Positions 1-6,413 of a DNA stretch of 9,870 bases are shown piece by piece (position 1 is the first letter of the stretch; every line of letters begins with the position of its first letter). The position numbers and the translations under genes were made by a program. Where the stretch lies: the NCBI GenBank assembly GCA_031273405.1, contig JAISRW010000089.1, forward strand, positions 1 through 9,870. The letters are read 5' to 3'. Source of the DNA: Treponema sp. GTDB lineage: Bacteria > Spirochaetota > Spirochaetia > Treponematales > Breznakiellaceae. The notes beneath the pieces are model-generated. The model ran no database searches. It was not told the origin of the DNA and saw only the letters and a list, made by a program, of their open reading frames with translations.

Positions 1-1145
1 CTTGCCAGGCTGGTGTATACGCCAAAGGCAAGTTCGCCGGGGCTTTGGGGGATCTTTTGGCCGCCGCGTCTGTATTCGTCTTTTACCGCCTCAATCATAG
101 AAGGAGGGTTGAAAAACACGTTTGAATTGACATCCACCTGCCACCCGTCCTCCGCGGTTTTCGCGGTTTCCCTGGCCATGCTTTCAAGCTCCGCGAAGCT
201 GTACGTGTCGTTAAGCTCGTGGCGGAGCTGCTGTATAACCCAGAGCCCCATGATGTTTTTGAGGAACCTGATCCGCCCGTTATGGGCGCCCTCGTTGGTA
301 TAACCCGCGTTCAGGGCTTCGGCGCTGAGGATGGGGTCTCCGTAAACCCCCAAAAGGCTCCAGGTGCCGGAGCTGATGTAGAGGGCGCTTTCGTCCACCG
401 TCGCCACCGCCGAGGCCGTGTCGTGGCTGGCGATCATCACCACCCTGGCGCTAAAGCCGGCTTCTTTTTTCAGCTCCCCGTTTAGTTCTCCCGCATCGTA
501 GGGGGGCTCCTTCACCGGCTTAAAGAGCCCCACGGGCAGATGGAACCGTGCAAAGATTTCTTCGGCCCAGGTTTTTTTTTCCGCGTCCATGAGCCCCGTG
601 GTGGAGGCCATGGTGTACTCGTTGTATTCCTTGCCCCTGAGGTTCCCGGCAAGGAGGGCGGAAAAGTATTCCGGCAGTTGGAGCATGTACTCCGCCTTGT
701 CGAGCCTGCCCGCCTCTTTATCCGCCATCACTTGATAGATGGTGTTGAAGGGCTGGGGCGCAATGCCGGTGATCCTGTAGAAATCTTCGTAGGGCAAGGT
801 CCTGGCGATAAAAGGTTCTGTCCGGAGATCCCTGTAGGCATAGGCGGGTTTTATGAGATTCCCCTCACGGTCCAGCAGGACATAGTCCACCCCCCAGGTA
901 TCGATGGCTATGGAAAGGGGCTTTTTACCCATCCTGCCGCATTTTACGATGCCCGCCGCGATTTCGCCGTAGATCTTGCCGGTGTCCCAGATGAGGGATT
1001 CCCCGCCCTCGCTTCCTTTCCGCCATTCCGGGAGGTTGGCGAAGCGGTGGATCTCTTCCAGCACCAGCCGCCCTTCTTCCACATGCCCGAGAATATGCCT
1101 CCCCCCGGAGGCTCCCAAATCAATCGCCAAATAGTAATTCGCCAT
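1..1145 (-). CDS. rhaB: Rhamnulokinase-type FGGY carbohydrate kinase (partial, C-terminus beyond the left edge)
   Basis: Cytoplasmic sugar kinase, probably phosphorylating L-rhamnulose with ATP. I translated it by hand: 381 codons are open from an ATG at 1145 down to the window edge. Rhamnulokinases are usually about 460-490 residues, so roughly the last 100 are missing. Visible motifs: the N-terminal phosphate-binding loop DLGASGGR (9-16), DTWGVDYVLLD (82-92), YRDLRT (104-109), the catalytic-base region SHDTASAV with Asp241 (240-247), the second-domain ATP motif SSGTWSLLG (258-266) and FLKNIMGLW (294-302). This combination is typical of RhaB within the FGGY family; other members differ at YRDLRT and FLKNIMGLW. 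A purine-rich AGGGGG lies about 9 nt before the ATG. The gene diverges from the ABC operon and shares the hairpin-rich spacer with it. No other rhamnose gene is visible here, so the substrate is inferred from motifs alone. Confidence 0.85.
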   Translation of the reverse strand, partial: MANYYLAIDLGASGGRHILGHVEEGRLVLEEIHRFANLPEWRKGSEGGESLIWDTGKIYGEIAAGIVKCGRMGKKPLSIAIDTWGVDYVLLDREGNLIKPAYAYRDLRTEPFIARTLPYEDFYRITGIAPQPFNTIYQVMADKEAGRLDKAEYMLQLPEYFSALLAGNLRGKEYNEYTMASTTGLMDAEKKTWAEEIFARFHLPVGLFKPVKEPPYDAGELNGELKKEAGFSARVVMIASHDTASAVATVDESALYISSGTWSLLGVYGDPILSAEALNAGYTNEGAHNGRIRFLKNIMGLWVIQQLRHELNDTYSFAELESMARETAKTAEDGWQVDVNSNVFFNPPSMIEAVKDEYRRGGQKIPQSPGELAFGVYTSLA

Positions 1146-1450
1146 ATTTTCCAACCCCCTAGGAGTTTGTTGCGCTTCGCGCATAAAATCTCAAAAAATT
1201 GCCTATTCGACGGTTGCGAACCTTCGGTTCGATTTACCTTACAAACTGCGTTCGAACCTTTGGTTCGCAGATGCCCAATAATCGTGGTTTTTGTGACTTT
1301 TTTGCTAAAAAAATTCACAAAAACCTACAAGCGCAACAGGCTGCTAGGAGCCGCGGACCTTCGGTCCGATTGCTCTTTTAGGTTTTTATGGCTTTTGTGC
1401 TAAAAAATCATAAAACTACGATTTTTCTTGCAATTTGGTTAAACCCGTTT
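1146..1450. repeat. Divergent spacer packed with short hairpins
   Basis: I see no gene here. Read directly, the spacer holds four perfect GC-type hairpins with 3-nt loops: TGCGC-TTC-GCGCA (1171-1183), CGAACC-TTC-GGTTCG (1217-1231), CGAACC-TTT-GGTTCG (1253-1267) and CGGACC-TTC-GGTCCG (1354-1368). Two AT-rich hairpins of similar sequence also lie here: 1286-1325 (perfect 11-bp stem GGTTTTTGTGA, inner T and A runs) and 1382-1416 (stem GTTTTTATG/CATAAAAC with one bulge). Both AT-rich loops contain a GCTAAAAAA core. A GCGCAACA..CTNCTAG motif occurs inverted at 1158-1175 and direct at 1331-1350. The six hairpins are seen in the sequence; whether they act as terminators, as RNA structures or as mobile repeats is unknown. 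Confidence 0.7.
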
Positions 1451-1456
1451 TATACT
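1428..1456 (+). promoter_or_regulatory. Sigma70-type promoter of the ABC importer operon
   Basis: TTGCAA (1428-1433) and TATACT (1451-1456) are separated by 17 nt, which is close to consensus in both boxes and spacing. The expected start near 1463 gives a leader of about 55 nt before the binding-protein ATG at 1519. No operator such as a Fur-like box could be picked out confidently. Confidence 0.55.
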
Positions 1457-1471
1457 AAGGGGTGAAAAATT

Positions 1472-1491
1472 TGCCGGGAAATAACCCGGCA
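1472..1491 (+). promoter_or_regulatory. Hairpin in the 5' leader of the binding-protein gene
   Basis: TGCCGGG (1472-1478) and CCCGGCA (1485-1491) form a perfect 7-bp stem with loop AAATAA, about 15 nt before the Shine-Dalgarno site. No T-run follows, so it is not a simple terminator. It may protect the 5' end of the mRNA or influence translation; this is inferred only from its position. Confidence 0.45.
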
Positions 1492-1518
1492 GAGTCTTGC
1501 TATTTTAAGGAGTATGTA

Positions 1519-2565
1519 ATGAAACGAAAATCTGTTCTCCTGTTGCTGGCGCCGATGTTATTGCTGGCCGGCCGCAACGCAAAACCTTCCGGATCCCAGG
1601 CTGCCGCGTCCAAATATAACCAGCTTACCGTCTATTCGGCCCTGCCTGACCAGGAGATCCCCACCTATTTCAATGCCTTTGAAAAGGACACGGGTATACA
1701 TATTAATTATGTACGCCTTTCGGCCGGAGAGATGATGGCCCGTATTGCGGCCGAAAAAGCCAATCCCCAGGCTTCGGTCATGCACGCCGGTTCCAGTGAT
1801 ACCTATGTGGCGGCGGACAAGGAAGGGCTTCTTGAGCCTTACCAGTCCCCTGAACTGGTAAATATTCCCAGTCAGTACCATGACGCCGGCGGAATCTGGA
1901 ATCCGATTTATGTGGGGGCCATTGCCTTTGCCTGCAATACCGAATGGTTTAAGGAAAACAATAAAAGCCTGCCCACATCCTGGGCGGACCTGATCAAACC
2001 CGAATTTAAAGGACAGATTTCACTGGCCCATCCGGCGACCTCAGGCACTTCCTATACCATACTGGCCACGCTGATCCAGCTTTTCGGCGAAGATCGGGGG
2101 TTTAATTATCTCAGACAACTCGACGCCAATGTACGTCAGTACACCAAGGCCGGCGCCGCTCCCCCCCAGGAAGCGGCTTTGGGCGAAGCCGCGGTTGCCA
2201 TTACCTTCTCCCATGACGGCCTTAAACCCAAGATGGAAGGCTATCCGGTGGAACTGGTATTCCCCTCGGAAGGGACCGGCTATGAAGTCGGCGGTGTGGC
2301 GTTGATCAAGAACGGTTTCGCGGAGGAGCAGGAAAACGCCAGGCGTTTTATCGACTGGTTTATGAGCGTCCGCTGCCAGGAACTTTTTATTGACTCAGGC
2401 AGTAACCGCCTGCCGGTTAATACCAAGGCCAGGTATACTCCCGGCCTTGTCAGCCTTGACAAGCTGCCCATCATTGACTATGACGCGGTATGGGCGGGAC
2501 AGAACAAAGCGGCGTTTGTAAAGAAATTTGACGAGCAGATCAAAGACCAGTCGAATCTCAAATAA
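1519..2565 (+). CDS. Periplasmic solute-binding protein of an Fe(III)-type ABC importer
   Basis: Captures substrate outside the inner membrane and delivers it to the permease encoded next door. Family-1 extracellular binding protein of the AfuA/FbpA (COG1840) type, 348 residues: an N-terminal signal segment (MKRKSVLLLL... to about 18), then the first lobe LTVYSALPDQEIPTYFNAFEKDTGI (36-60), GEMMARIAAEK (70-80), SSDTYVAADKEGLLEPY (92-108), and a second lobe with SWADLIKPEFKGQI (154-167). I chose the ATG at 1519 because AAGGAG (1507-1512) sits 6 nt upstream and a signal peptide follows at once; a GTG at 1462 in the same frame would add 19 residues before it. Oddity: the signal ends in LLLAGRN, a perfect lipobox except that the invariant Cys is Arg19 (CGC, one transition from TGC). 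The twin-tyrosine iron site of classical FbpA is not evident (only QY at 207-208), so ferric iron is likely but unproven. Confidence 0.88.
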   Translation: MKRKSVLLLLAPMLLLAGRNAKPSGSQAAASKYNQLTVYSALPDQEIPTYFNAFEKDTGIHINYVRLSAGEMMARIAAEKANPQASVMHAGSSDTYVAADKEGLLEPYQSPELVNIPSQYHDAGGIWNPIYVGAIAFACNTEWFKENNKSLPTSWADLIKPEFKGQISLAHPATSGTSYTILATLIQLFGEDRGFNYLRQLDANVRQYTKAGAAPPQEAALGEAAVAITFSHDGLKPKMEGYPVELVFPSEGTGYEVGGVALIKNGFAEEQENARRFIDWFMSVRCQELFIDSGSNRLPVNTKARYTPGLVSLDKLPIIDYDAVWAGQNKAAFVKKFDEQIKDQSNLK

Positions 2566-2566
2566 C

Positions 2567-2611
2567 AGCTCCATTGGGAGCTTTCCCCAAAACTGAAGTT
2601 TTGGGAAAAGC
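2567..2611 (+). repeat. Adjacent hairpins; copy 1 of a dispersed CCCAAAACT/AGTTTTGGG repeat
   Basis: Directly after the binding-protein stop, AGCTCC-attg-GGAGCT (2567-2582) is followed by CCCAAAACT-ga-AGTTTTGGG (2586-2605), with further CTTT/AAAAG pairing outside. The second hairpin recurs at about 6330-6364 in the same orientation and at about 7438-7468 and 8327-8368 inverted. No T-tract follows, so a terminator role is uncertain. Confidence 0.65.
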
Positions 2612-2641
2612 CGCTTGGGGCATAGGATTTATAAATTGAAG

Positions 2642-2690
2642 GGGAGTGCCGGCAGGCCGAAGGCTTTCCGGGCCTCCCTTGTATTTTTTT
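2642..2690 (+). terminator. Possible (partial) terminator between binding protein and permease
   Basis: A GC-rich stretch with AGGCC (2654-2658) facing GGCCT (2671-2675), or alternatively GGGAG (2642-2646) facing CTCCC (2674-2678), is followed after 6-8 nt by seven T residues (2684-2690). The stem is imperfect and the gap to the T-run is longer than usual, so termination may be weak. A leaky terminator here would give more binding protein than permease, as is common in such operons. Confidence 0.35.
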
Positions 2691-2700
2691 CCAAACAGTT

Positions 2701-2737
2701 GAGCCGGTTTCAAAATCGGTTGTTTTGAAACCGGCTC
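2701..2737. repeat. Perfect 15-bp inverted repeat upstream of the permease
   Basis: GAGCCGGTTTCAAAA (2701-2715) is exactly complementary to 2723-2737 with a 7-nt loop (TCGGTTG). It ends 36 nt before the permease ATG and is not followed by a T-run. Its loop and right arm resemble 7651-7677, so it belongs to a dispersed family. Strong intercistronic hairpins between binding-protein and permease genes often stabilise the upstream mRNA (known for malE-malF); here that is inference. Confidence 0.7.
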
Positions 2738-2773
2738 TTATAGTTTCTCAGGTATTTCAAGGGGGCATCCATA

Positions 2774-4552
2774 ATGACCGATTCCGCCGGAGAAAAAGAC
2801 CGGGGCAAAAAACTTACCCATCTGTCAGGCCGCAATGACATGACCATGCTGCTCCGCCAGCCTCTGCTGTTTGCGGTTGTATGCATGGTATTCGCCCTGC
2901 TCCTGGTCTTTGTGGCGCTGCCCATTTTCAATGTATTCAAAATGGGCAGCACGGACGGGGATGACCGGTTTACCCTTGGCAATTTTGTCAGTATCCTGGC
3001 GTCTTCAGCGGAAAGGCAGACTTTTTTTAACAGCATGAAGCTGGGGATCATCGTGGCGGTCATTGCTACCATCATGGGTTATCTCTTTGCCTTTGCCGTC
3101 ACCAGGACCGAAATGAAGGGTAAAAAGTTTTTTAAGGCCATAGCGACGTTGCCCATCATTTCGCCCCCTTTTATTCTCTCCCTGTCCATCATTTTTCTTT
3201 TCGGCCGCCAGGGCCTTATTACCAGGGGGCTTCTGGGGATCAGGAATTTTGACGTTTACGGCATCCACAGCCTCATTGTGGTCCAGTCCCTTTCGTTTTT
3301 TCCGGTGGCCTATCTTACCCTGAGCGGCATATTGGAATCCATTGACGATTCCGTGGAAGACGCCGCGTACAGCCTGGGGGCCTCTAGGGGACATATATTC
3401 CGCACCGTAACCCTGCCCCTCTCCCTGCCGGGGATCATCAGCGCCATGCTTTTGGTGTTTATCCAGTCCATGGAGGATTTTTCCAATCCTGCGGTCATCG
3501 CGGGAAACTTTTCCACCCTGTCGGTAGAGGCCTACCGCATCATTACCGGCATGTACGACCTCCACCGGGGTTCCATGATGGCTATTATCCTCCTCCTGCC
3601 CACGGTGGCGGCGTACCTGCTGCAGAAATACTGGATGCGCAAAAAGAGCTTTGTTACCGTTACCGGCAAGCCCACGCAGAAACGCCGCAAGCTGCACGAA
3701 AAACACATCATCTATCCCCTGTTTGCCGCCTGCGCCCTTGTGGCGGCCTTTGTGATTCTCCTCTACGGCACCGCCCTGGCAGGGGCCGTGGTGAGGACCT
3801 GGGGAGTCAACTATGAGTTTACCCTGAGCCACTTTGGCTTTGTGATTTCCATGGGCGGCGACGCCCTGTGGAATTCGGTAAAGCTCGCCGTATATGCCGC
3901 GCCCATAGGGGGCATACTGGGCATGATCATAGCCTACCTTACCGTGCGGGTGCGGTTTCCCGGCAGGAGGGCCATGGAGGTTGTTTCCCTTCTTACCTTC
4001 GCCATACCGGGAACCGTACTGGGCATCGGTTATATAAGTTCATTTAACCAGAGGCCCCTGCTCTTTACCGGGACGGCCTTTATTCTGGTTGCCGCTTTTG
4101 TGTTCCGCAATATGCCCGTGGCCATAGAGTCAGGAGCGACGACGCTGCTGCAGATAGACAAATCCATAGAGGAAGCGTCCGCCGTTTCCGGGGCGAGCAG
4201 CGCCTATTCGTTCAGGCGCATCATTCTGCCCCTCCTGCGCAACGCTTTTTTCTCCGGCCTTGTCTATGCCTTTGTGCGGGCCATGACCGCGGTGAGCGCC
4301 ATCATCTTTCTGGTTTCGCCCCGCTGGCCCCTGGCCACGTCAAAAATATTTTCCCTCTTTGAGGCGTCCCGGTATTCCGACGCGGCGGCCTATGTTATCA
4401 TTATGATACTTATTATTCTCGCAGCCATAGGGATCATCAATCTCTTTGTAAAGATACTCCTTGCCCCCAGGGCAAAGGCTCCCCGGCCGGAGGAGATTCA
4501 GAAAGCCTTACAGTCCTTTGCGTTAGCCAATGGAGGTGCCGAGCATGAGTGA
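2774..4552 (+). CDS. ABC importer permease, two fused transmembrane domains (Fe(III)/Fbp type)
   Basis: Inner-membrane channel of the importer. At 592 residues it carries two binding-protein-dependent permease domains in one chain, the arrangement of FbpB/SfuB and ThiP-like permeases (COG1178). Hydrophobic segments begin at about 31-56; the first coupling (EAA) loop is EDAAYSLGASRGHIFRTV plus LPLSLPG (195-220). A basic linker follows (about 288-310, RKK...KRRK), then the second set of segments and a second EAA loop, EEASAVSGASSAYSFRR plus ILPLL (466-488). The two EAA loops dock onto the ATPase. The start is supported by AAGGGGG (2759-2765) 8 nt before the ATG. The last 8 nt overlap the ATPase gene, which suggests translational coupling. 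The frame is intact and the length is normal for a double-domain permease. Substrate cannot be read from the permease itself. Confidence 0.9.
   Translation: MTDSAGEKDRGKKLTHLSGRNDMTMLLRQPLLFAVVCMVFALLLVFVALPIFNVFKMGSTDGDDRFTLGNFVSILASSAERQTFFNSMKLGIIVAVIATIMGYLFAFAVTRTEMKGKKFFKAIATLPIISPPFILSLSIIFLFGRQGLITRGLLGIRNFDVYGIHSLIVVQSLSFFPVAYLTLSGILESIDDSVEDAAYSLGASRGHIFRTVTLPLSLPGIISAMLLVFIQSMEDFSNPAVIAGNFSTLSVEAYRIITGMYDLHRGSMMAIILLLPTVAAYLLQKYWMRKKSFVTVTGKPTQKRRKLHEKHIIYPLFAACALVAAFVILLYGTALAGAVVRTWGVNYEFTLSHFGFVISMGGDALWNSVKLAVYAAPIGGILGMIIAYLTVRVRFPGRRAMEVVSLLTFAIPGTVLGIGYISSFNQRPLLFTGTAFILVAAFVFRNMPVAIESGATTLLQIDKSIEEASAVSGASSAYSFRRIILPLLRNAFFSGLVYAFVRAMTAVSAIIFLVSPRWPLATSKIFSLFEASRYSDAAAYVIIMILIILAAIGIINLFVKILLAPRAKAPRPEEIQKALQSFALANGGAEHE
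4532..4536 (+). promoter_or_regulatory. Shine-Dalgarno site that decides the ATPase start
   Basis: GGAGG lies 8 nt before the ATG at 4545 and inside the end of the permease gene. The earlier in-frame ATG at 4530 overlaps this site and has no ribosome-binding sequence of its own, so 4545 is preferred. Confidence 0.7.
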
Positions 4553-5702
4553 AGGGTCTTTGAAAATGCATGACAATGAGGCAATGCGCCGGTTCAGCAG
4601 GAAAAGCAGCGGTGTCAGCCTTCGGGATATAACCAAAATCTTCCCTACCCCTGAGAAAAAGGGCGAAACGGTGGCGGTAAACCATATTGACCTGGACATC
4701 GCCGACGGGGAACTGGTAACCCTCCTCGGTCCTTCGGGCTGCGGCAAGACCACAACGCTGAGGATGATCTCCGGGTTTGAATATCCCACCGCGGGGCAGA
4801 TACTGATAGGAGGCAAGGACGTGGCCAAGGTTCCGCCCAATAAACGGGGGATTTCCATGGTGTTCCAGAGCTATGCCCTTTTTCCCCACATGAGTATCTG
4901 GGAGAATATTGCCTACGGCCTCAGGGTACAGCGGCTTTCCCGGGATGAGATAATCGCCCGTACGGACAGGGTGGTTGAACTCATGCAGTTAAAGGGTATG
5001 GAGCGGCGTTTTCCAAACCAGCTTTCAGGAGGCCAGCAGCAGCGGGTGGCCCTTGCCAGAGCCATAGTCATTGAACCCATGGTACTGCTCTTTGACGAGC
5101 CGCTCTCCAATCTGGACGCCAAGCTCAGGGTACACATGCGGGACGAACTCAGATCCCTGCAAAAGCGGCTGGGCATCACCAGCCTCTATGTTACCCACGA
5201 CCAATCGGAAGCCATGGCGATTTCCGACCGGGTGGTGATCATGAAGGACGGAGACCTCATGCAGATCGGGTCCCCCAAGGAAATATACGAATATCCGGCC
5301 AATAAATTCGTAGCCAATTTTATAGGCACCGCAAACTTTATTTCAGGAACCTATGAGGGCAAAGAAGGCGGCGCGGCCGCGGTCCGCATAGGCGCCGAGG
5401 TTTTCAGGATTCCCAATCCCGGCAAGGTCCCTGTCGAGACCGGCGGCAGATGCTGCCTGGCCTTCAGGCCCGAATCGGCCAAACTTTCAAAAGAAACCAG
5501 GGGCATTCCCGGAACAATTAAACGGGTAACCTTCTTCGGTTCCAATGTGGAATACGAGCTTGATGTTTCAGGCGCCGCCCTGGTAATCGAAATATACAAT
5601 CCCCAGCTTTTTGCCAGCTACAGTGAGGGAGAAAAGGTAAACGCCGTCCTGGATATTGAATGTGTACGGGTACTGCCCGATACACCCCTTGAGGGGGATT
5701 AA
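4545..5702 (+). CDS. ABC importer ATP-binding protein with TOBE domain (FbpC/PotA type)
   Basis: Cytoplasmic ATPase that powers the importer; 385 residues from the chosen start. All nucleotide-binding motifs are intact: Walker A GPSGCGKT (62-69), Q-loop with Gln108 in SMVFQSYALFPH, signature LSGGQQQRVALARA (160-173), Walker B VLLFDE (180-185), D-loop NLDAKLR (189-195) and the switch His218 in YVTHDQSEAMA. After about residue 255 a C-terminal regulatory region follows, including RPESAKLS and a TOBE-like end (TIKRVTFFGSNVEYELDV ... VLDIECVRVLP). This architecture is shared by ferric-iron, spermidine/putrescine, sulfate and thiamine importers, so substrate is assigned only through the neighbouring FbpA-like binding protein. 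An unusually long N-terminal lead of about 24 residues precedes the first ABC strand. It is the last gene of the three-gene operon. Confidence 0.93.
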   Translation: MSEGSLKMHDNEAMRRFSRKSSGVSLRDITKIFPTPEKKGETVAVNHIDLDIADGELVTLLGPSGCGKTTTLRMISGFEYPTAGQILIGGKDVAKVPPNKRGISMVFQSYALFPHMSIWENIAYGLRVQRLSRDEIIARTDRVVELMQLKGMERRFPNQLSGGQQQRVALARAIVIEPMVLLFDEPLSNLDAKLRVHMRDELRSLQKRLGITSLYVTHDQSEAMAISDRVVIMKDGDLMQIGSPKEIYEYPANKFVANFIGTANFISGTYEGKEGGAAAVRIGAEVFRIPNPGKVPVETGGRCCLAFRPESAKLSKETRGIPGTIKRVTFFGSNVEYELDVSGAALVIEIYNPQLFASYSEGEKVNAVLDIECVRVLPDTPLEGD

Positions 5703-5789
5703 AGACCGGGGTAAAAAACCAAACCGCGCCGCTTGCCTCCCCCACGAAACGCAACAGGCTCCTAGTACTAGGTCTATCCCGGCGAAGCT
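5703..5789. other. Convergent spacer with 12-bp palindrome and GCAACAGGCT repeat
   Basis: The ATPase gene and the minus-strand DUF6941-like gene end facing each other here. The spacer contains GCAACAGGCTCCTAG (5751-5765), a near match to 1333-1347 and, inverted, to 1158-1175, running into the perfect palindrome CCTAGTACTAGG (5761-5772). I see no strong stem plus T-tract terminator for either gene. Confidence 0.5.
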
Positions 5790-6176
5790 TCATCCCTTTC
5801 GTATATAGAGGGGTAAGGAGGCCGTTTCCTTGTCATCGAGGTATAAAATAAAGCTCAAGACCCCCGGGGATTTTATTCTGAGATTGGAAATAGTAAAAAC
5901 CAGGTGGGATACGACGGTGGCGTTACCCGCTCCCTTGACTTCCATATTGCCCCGTATGGGATCTATGTTCATTTCGCCGTTTAGATCCTTGGTTTCTATC
6001 CTGAAGCTGTGATTGGAAAACTCCCAAAGATCATGACGGAGCCGTATGACCACCGAAAGCTGAGGATGGACGCAGGGAAAGGTCCGGGAAATGATGGTGT
6101 CAAAAGTTCCGACAATCGTAAGCTTCCCGCTGTTTTCCTGGGCAAAATCACAGAAAGTAAAAATTTCAATCTTCAT
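5790..6176 (-). CDS. DUF6941-like small conserved protein
   Basis: 128 residues, beginning MKIEIFTFCDFAQENSGKLTIVGTFDTI (1-28). This matches my recollection of the DUF6941 family, whose members start with a short strand, a C-D-(Y/F)-A motif and G-K-L-x-I-x-G-x-F-D, then a beta-rich body; the function is unknown. No signal peptide or membrane segment is visible, so it is probably cytoplasmic. Predicted strands alternate throughout (LSVVIRLRHDLWEF, SHLVFTISNLRI, GVLSFILYLDD, ASLPLYIRKG), suggesting a small beta-sandwich. The start has no convincing Shine-Dalgarno site; instead a promoter sits almost on top of the ATG (see 6181-6209). It is transcribed alone, convergent with the ABC operon. Family assignment is from memory of the motif, not from a search. 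Confidence 0.75.
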   Translation of the reverse strand: MKIEIFTFCDFAQENSGKLTIVGTFDTIISRTFPCVHPQLSVVIRLRHDLWEFSNHSFRIETKDLNGEMNIDPIRGNMEVKGAGNATVVSHLVFTISNLRIKSPGVLSFILYLDDKETASLPLYIRKG

Positions 6177-6180
6177 TAAA

Positions 6181-6209
6181 AATATAAATTTTCCTTATTC
6201 AATATTCAA
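6181..6209 (-). promoter_or_regulatory. Promoter of the DUF6941-like gene, possibly giving a leaderless mRNA
   Basis: Read on the minus strand, TTGAAT (6209-6204) and TATATT (6186-6181) are separated by 17 nt. The -10 box ends only 4 nt before the ATG at 6176, so transcription would begin at or next to the start codon. The AT-rich context raises the chance that the match is fortuitous. Confidence 0.4.
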
Positions 6210-6279
6210 TGAGCCCCATTCCGCCGATTTTCGCTATTCCTCACAGGCGCTGAATAGTTCCCCTTCTCAATACAGAGGC

Positions 6280-6323
6280 TTTCCCATCCAACCGCAGGTT
6301 CACGCCAACCGGGTTTTAGGAAA
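6280..6323 (+). repeat. 44-bp dispersed repeat, copy A
   Basis: Matches 7521-7564 at 38 of 44 positions by eye. Each copy contains an AACC-NNN-GGTT hairpin core (here loop GCA, 6290-6300) followed by AACCG(G/A)GTTTTAGGAAA. It lies in the spacer downstream of the cyclase gene and upstream of the DUF6941-like gene (both minus strand). Confidence 0.65.
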
Positions 6324-6329
6324 TACTCT

Positions 6330-6364
6330 GAGCTTTTCCCAAAACTGAAATTTTGGGCAAGCTT
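6330..6364 (+). repeat. Dispersed CCCAAAACT repeat, copy 2
   Basis: AGCTTTTCCCAAAA and TTTTGGGCAAGCT face each other around CTGAAA (6331-6363), forming a long, nearly perfect stem 50 nt beyond the cyclase stop codon. It could act as a 3'-end hairpin for that minus-strand gene, although no clear T-tract follows on that strand. Confidence 0.6.
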
Positions 6365-6413
6365 CCTCTATAACCTACATTATAACCTGATTTACCTTTC
6401 TTGGCAAAAAGAG

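Noticed and set aside
1286..1325. Rho-independent terminator for the rhamnulokinase or the ABC operon
   Set aside because: The stem is strong, but it lies upstream of both divergent genes, where no transcript needs to end, and the T-runs are inside the loop rather than after the stem.
540..1403. Long plus-strand open frame (287 codons) over the kinase gene
   Set aside because: It is the antisense shadow of the minus-strand rhamnulokinase, whose motifs are unmistakable; the plus reading shows no family motifs and runs on through the hairpin spacer.
1462..1518. Upstream GTG start adding 19 residues to the binding protein
   Set aside because: It would place a polar segment before the signal peptide and skip the good AAGGAG site; the ATG at 1519 fits much better.
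3005..3832. Minus-strand open frame of 275 codons inside the permease
   Set aside because: Low-complexity His/Gly/Lys-rich reading opposite a well-conserved permease; no start signal and no motifs.
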